Shown in pieces: positions 60,676 through 64,000 of a stretch of DNA of 64,000 bases. The translations under genes and the position numbers were made by a program. The stretch covers positions 9,114,001 to 9,178,000 of the forward strand of contig NC_013595.1 of NCBI RefSeq assembly GCF_000024865.1. The letters run 5' to 3'. The notes under the pieces were generated by a model, which saw nothing but the letters and a program-made list of their open reading frames with translations, was not told where the DNA came from and ran no database searches. How positions within the stretch are numbered: the stretch's first letter is position 1; the number at the start of each line of letters is the position of its first letter. This stretch comes from Streptosporangium roseum DSM 43021. GTDB taxonomy: Bacteria; Actinomycetota; Actinomycetes; Streptosporangiales; Streptosporangiaceae.

Positions 60676-62328
60676 ATGGAGTCCCCAAAGCACGCAGGCG
60701 ACATCGCGGTCGCCGTCTCCAAGGCCTATGGCATCGAGACCATGTTCACCCTGTCCGGCGGGCACGTCTTCCCGCTGTATGACGGGGCGGTCCACGAGGG
60801 CATGCCCATCTTGGACGTGCGGCACGAGCAGAGCGCGGTCTTCGCCGCCGAGGCGACCGCCAGACTGACCCGCAGACCCGGCCTGGCCGTGCTCACCGCC
60901 GGCCCCGGGGTCACCAACGGCGTCAGCGGCGTGGCCACCGCGCACTTCAACGGCTCCCCCGTCGTGGTCATGGGAGGCCGGGCGCCGCAGTCGCGCTGGG
61001 GGTCGGGCGCGCTGCAGGAGATCGACCACCCGCCGCTGTTCGCGCCGATCACCAAGCTGGCCTTCACCGGCTCCGGCCCCGACTCCGTGGCCGAGGACGT
61101 GGAGATGGCCTTCCGCACGGCCCTCGCCCCGCACCGCGGCCCCGTCTTCCTCGACTTCCACATGGACCACCTGTTCGCCGCCGCGCCCCCGCCGGACCAC
61201 GTCACCGAGACGCTGACCCCCTCACCCCTGGAGCCCGACCCCGACGCCCTCGCCGGGATCGCCCGGCTGCTCGCCGAGGCCGAGCGCCCGGTGCTGGTGC
61301 TGGGCTCGGACGTGTGGATGGACCGCGCCGAGGAGGTCGCCCGGAGCTTCGCCGAGGAGTTCCGCCTGCCGGTCATCCCCAACGGCCAGGGCCGCGGCAT
61401 CCTGCCCGCCGGGCACGAGCTGCTGGTCACCCGGGCCCGGGGGCTGGCGCTCACCCAGGCCGACCTGGTGATCGTGGCGGGCGCCCCGATGGACTTCCGC
61501 CTCGGCTACGGCTGGTTCGGCGGCAAGGACGGCGCCCCGCTCGCCAGGGTCGTGCACCTGGCCGACGCCCCGTCGCAGCTCACCACGCACATGGAGCCCT
61601 CCGGCGTCGCCGCCGGCGACCTGTCGCTGGTCTTCTGGGGTCTCGGTACGGCCTGCAACCAGGCCGGTGTGTCCCCCAAGTCCTACGCGCCGTGGCTGTC
61701 GAGGCTGTCGGAGGCCGCGGCGTCCGCCGTCGCCGCGGACGCCGGCCTGCTCGCCTCCGACTCCGACCCGATCCACCCGATGCGGATCTACGGCGAGCTG
61801 GCCAAGGTCCTCGCCGACGACGCCGTGGTGATCGGCGACGGTGGTGACTTCGTCTCCTACGCGGGCAAGTACGTCGAGCCCAAGCAGCCCGGCAACTGGC
61901 TCGACCCGGGCCCCTACGGCTGCCTGGGCACCGGCCTGGGCTACGCCATCGCCGCCCGGCTGGCCCGCCCCTCCTCGCAGGTGGTGCTGCTGCTCGGCGA
62001 CGGCGCGGCCGGCTTCTCGCTGATGGACGTGGACACGCTGGTCCGGCACCGCCTGCCGGTCGTGATGATCTGCGGCAACAACGGCATGTGGGGGCTGGAG
62101 AAGCACCCCATGCAGATGCTCTACGGCTACGACGTGGCCGCCGACCTCCAGCCCCAGTGCCGCTACGACCAGGTGGTGACCGCGCTCGGCGGCGGCGGCG
62201 AGCTCGTCACCGACCCGTCGCAGATCGGCCCGGCGCTGCTGCGCGCGTTCGACTCCGGCGTGCCGTACATGGTCAACATCGCCACCGACCCGTCCGTCGC
62301 CTACCCCCGCAACACCACCGGGATCTAG
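60676..62328 (+). CDS. Thiamine diphosphate enzyme, acetolactate synthase-like
   Basis: A 550-residue three-domain ThDP enzyme. The pyrimidine domain starts AVSKAYGIETMFTLSGGHVF and holds the activating Glu in VRHEQSAVFAAEATARLTRR. The central domain is Rossmann-like. The pyrophosphate domain has LLLGDGAAGFSLMDVDTLVR with the N-N-x-M-W after ICGNNGMWGLEKH. It could be a catabolic acetolactate synthase, oxalyl-CoA decarboxylase or benzaldehyde-lyase-like enzyme; no small subunit is nearby. TAGGTT ends 7 bases before the ATG (leaderless pattern). Its TAG stop shares CTAG with the kinase gene. Confidence 0.83.
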   Translation: MESPKHAGDIAVAVSKAYGIETMFTLSGGHVFPLYDGAVHEGMPILDVRHEQSAVFAAEATARLTRRPGLAVLTAGPGVTNGVSGVATAHFNGSPVVVMGGRAPQSRWGSGALQEIDHPPLFAPITKLAFTGSGPDSVAEDVEMAFRTALAPHRGPVFLDFHMDHLFAAAPPPDHVTETLTPSPLEPDPDALAGIARLLAEAERPVLVLGSDVWMDRAEEVARSFAEEFRLPVIPNGQGRGILPAGHELLVTRARGLALTQADLVIVAGAPMDFRLGYGWFGGKDGAPLARVVHLADAPSQLTTHMEPSGVAAGDLSLVFWGLGTACNQAGVSPKSYAPWLSRLSEAAASAVAADAGLLASDSDPIHPMRIYGELAKVLADDAVVIGDGGDFVSYAGKYVEPKQPGNWLDPGPYGCLGTGLGYAIAARLARPSSQVVLLLGDGAAGFSLMDVDTLVRHRLPVVMICGNNGMWGLEKHPMQMLYGYDVAADLQPQCRYDQVVTALGGGGELVTDPSQIGPALLRAFDSGVPYMVNIATDPSVAYPRNTTGI

Positions 62329-63989
62329 GGCCCCGGGGTCGCGGTCGGCGTGGGGGTCGGCGTCGGCGACGGCGGGCAGCCGTTGTTGGCCACGACGATC
62401 TCCACCGCCTTCCGGGGGTTCAACATGGTCCCCGCACTGGGGTGCTGCTCGACCACCTCCACGCACTGCGAGGTGTCGAGGTCGGCGCTCTCGCTGATCG
62501 TCACCTTCAGGCCCGCCTTCTTGAGCGCCTCCTTGGCCGCCTCCGGCGTCATGCCCATGACGCTCGGCACCCGCCGCTTCGGCAGCGGTGTCGGCGTGGG
62601 GGTCGGCGTCGGCGTGGGGGTCGGCGTGACCGTCGGTGTCGGAGTGGGCGTGGGGGTCGGCGTCCGGGTAGCCTGCGTGGGACGGGCCGGGATGAGGGTC
62701 GGGGTCGGCTTCAGCGTTCTCCGGATGGGCTTGGTCCTCGACGGCTCCGGCGACTCGCTCACGCTGGGCGCCGGGCCGGGCTTTCTGTGGGGATCGGTCT
62801 CCACCGAGGAGGAGGCCGCCATTCCGTTGATCGCCACCGCGACGAGACCGACGCAGATCACGCCCGCCGCCGCGGACACGGCCAGCATCCCGCCCTTGCG
62901 GCGCGGCCTCTTCGCGGCACGGCGGCCACGCCCCTGCGCGACCGCCTCGGTGGCCGGGCCGGGGGAGGGCGCCGTCGTGGGCGGCACGGCTCCCTGCCGG
63001 CCCGTTTGGGACGGCGGAGCGTGCCAGCCGGTCTCCGGCAGCACGGCTCCGTGCCGGCCCGTCTGCGGCGACGAGGAGCCCTCCCAGCCGCTCTCCCGCG
63101 CGGCGTCGGCCGGCGGGGCGTAGGAGACCGGCGGCATCGCCGTCGCGCCGGTCTCCGGCCCGAGGCGCGCCGCCTGCCTCGCGGCGGTGCTCATCGCGGT
63201 GGCGCTGGGGAAACGCCGGGCCGGGTCCTTGGACAGGGCCCGCTCCACCAGGGCGCGGATCGCGGGCGGGACGTGCGGCGGCAGCGGCGGCGGCGTCTCG
63301 CGGATGTGCTTGAGCGCGATCGTGACCGGGGTATCGCCGTCGAAGGGCCGCTGCCCGGCCAGGCACTCGTAGGCCACCACGCCCAGCGCGTAGATGTCCA
63401 CCGCGGGGGTGACCGGCGCCCCCTCGGCCTGCTCGGGCGCGCAGTAGGCGGCGGTGCCGAGCACCATGCCCGCGTCGGTCAGCCTGCTGGCCGCGTCGGA
63501 CCTGGCGATGCCGAAGTCGGTGAGCACGAGCGTGCCGTCGGAGCGCACCAGCAGGTTGCCGGGCTTGACGTCCCGGTGGACGATGCCCTGATCGTGTACG
63601 GCCTGCAGGGCCGAGGCCGCCTGGGCGATGAGCTCCATCGCGGCCGGGGGGGCGATGCTCCCCAGCCGTCCGAGCAGCCGGTCCAGCGGCTCGCCGTCCA
63701 CGAACTTCATCACCAGGTATGCCGTCGCCCCCGCGCCGGGCACCTCGTGAACTCCGTAGTCGTAGACGTCTACGACCCCGGGGTGATTGACCGTCGCCAT
63801 CGCCCGGGCCTCGCCCTGGAAACGCACCAGGAAGCCGGGGTCGTCGGTACGGCCCGGGAGCAGCACCTTGACGGCGACGGTGCGGGCCAAGACGATGTCT
63901 TCACCACGCCACACCTCGCCCATACCGCCGGCGCCGATGCGGGTATCCAGACGGTACCGCCCCGCCAGCGTCGTGCCTTGGGCCACCAT
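62325..63989 (-). CDS. Membrane serine/threonine protein kinase with PASTA domain
   Basis: A 554-residue PknB-like kinase. The N-terminal Hanks-type domain (about 11-270) has GAGGMGEVWRGEDIV, the Lys in VAVKVLLPG, HRD in IVHRDVKPGNLLV and DFG in LTDFGIARSD. A Gly/Pro/Gln-rich linker leads to one membrane helix (MLAVSAAAGVICVGLVAVAI, about 370). Outside is a Thr-Pro repeat stalk, then a single PASTA domain (RVPSVMGMTPEAAKEALKKA) and a second TP-rich tail. PASTA domains sense muropeptides or beta-lactams. GGGGGAG precedes the ATG. Confidence 0.9.
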   Translation of the reverse strand: MVAQGTTLAGRYRLDTRIGAGGMGEVWRGEDIVLARTVAVKVLLPGRTDDPGFLVRFQGEARAMATVNHPGVVDVYDYGVHEVPGAGATAYLVMKFVDGEPLDRLLGRLGSIAPPAAMELIAQAASALQAVHDQGIVHRDVKPGNLLVRSDGTLVLTDFGIARSDAASRLTDAGMVLGTAAYCAPEQAEGAPVTPAVDIYALGVVAYECLAGQRPFDGDTPVTIALKHIRETPPPLPPHVPPAIRALVERALSKDPARRFPSATAMSTAARQAARLGPETGATAMPPVSYAPPADAARESGWEGSSSPQTGRHGAVLPETGWHAPPSQTGRQGAVPPTTAPSPGPATEAVAQGRGRRAAKRPRRKGGMLAVSAAAGVICVGLVAVAINGMAASSSVETDPHRKPGPAPSVSESPEPSRTKPIRRTLKPTPTLIPARPTQATRTPTPTPTPTPTVTPTPTPTPTPTPTPLPKRRVPSVMGMTPEAAKEALKKAGLKVTISESADLDTSQCVEVVEQHPSAGTMLNPRKAVEIVVANNGCPPSPTPTPTPTATPGP

Positions 63990-64000
63990 GACTCCCCCGT

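Noticed and set aside
1..64000. tRNA or rRNA genes
   Set aside because: No cloverleaf-like conserved elements or rRNA stretches were noticed in any gap; a covariance-model scan would be decisive.

Overview
The window is high-GC DNA from a Gram-positive actinomycete, most likely of the Streptosporangiales/Streptomycetales type. This is inferred from the gene content: a WhiB-family Fe-S regulator, nickel SOD with its maturation peptidase, a fused 2-oxoglutarate dehydrogenase E2/E1 (Kgd), a Streptomyces-type subtilisin inhibitor, a CebR-type cellulase operator and a PASTA protein kinase. Several genes also have a -10-like hexamer only 6-7 bases before the start codon, which suggests leaderless mRNAs. 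No tRNA, rRNA or CRISPR array was seen.

Layout. Positions 1-6607 (minus strand) hold a sugar uptake and catabolism operon: ROK repressor, RbsA/RbsC/RbsB-like ABC transporter, Gfo/Idh/MocA oxidoreductase and a sugar-phosphate isomerase cut by the window edge. Positions 7092-11623 carry a CGNR regulator divergent from a metallophosphoesterase, a LysE exporter, an SDR and a DapB-like dehydrogenase. Positions 11688-14881 are a mobile scar: a solo IS630 left end, a recombinase fragment, a hydrolase/TetR pair with a palindromic operator, and a full-length IS630 element that supplies the TetR stop codon. A two-repeat lipoprotein follows. Positions 15781-20926 (minus) form a sulfonate-type operon with an ABC importer, an FMN-dependent monooxygenase, two different flavin reductases and a tiny coupled ORF. 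Positions 21140-26688 hold an MBL-fold hydrolase, a glutathionyl-hydroquinone-reductase-like protein, a secreted GH9 cellulase with a CebR box, and a RelE/Xre toxin-antitoxin pair. Positions 26799-36733 hold housekeeping and regulatory genes: Kgd, a DUF4097/PadR pair, an MpaB-like oxygenase, an MDR dehydrogenase and a thiolase.

Positions 37051-45985 are the most unusual part. Five paralogous secreted trypsin/V8-like proteins lie on the plus strand, with one divergently placed Gly/Pro-rich subtilisin-inhibitor (SSI) protein among them. The first three keep a His/Asp/Ser triad. The last two have Asp in place of the catalytic Ser and have lost the disulfide near the active site, so they look like pseudoproteases. 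One active and one inactive member share a roughly 150-residue insert. Four of the five start with TTG. Their intergenic regions hold 11-bp phased direct repeats, a CRP-type palindrome and a 13-unit degenerate 32-bp repeat array.

Positions 46210-64000 carry a TPR regulator, malic enzyme, a second CGNR protein, the sodX/sodN pair, an RsbW-like anti-sigma factor with a SigB/SigF-type sigma factor, a lipid kinase, WhiB, a PdtaS-like histidine kinase, bioF, a GntR regulator, bioD, bioB, an SNase-like protein, a ThDP enzyme and a PASTA serine/threonine kinase. Two convergent gene pairs here share a single CTAG as both stop codons. Functions rest on motif and family recognition by eye; no database search was run.
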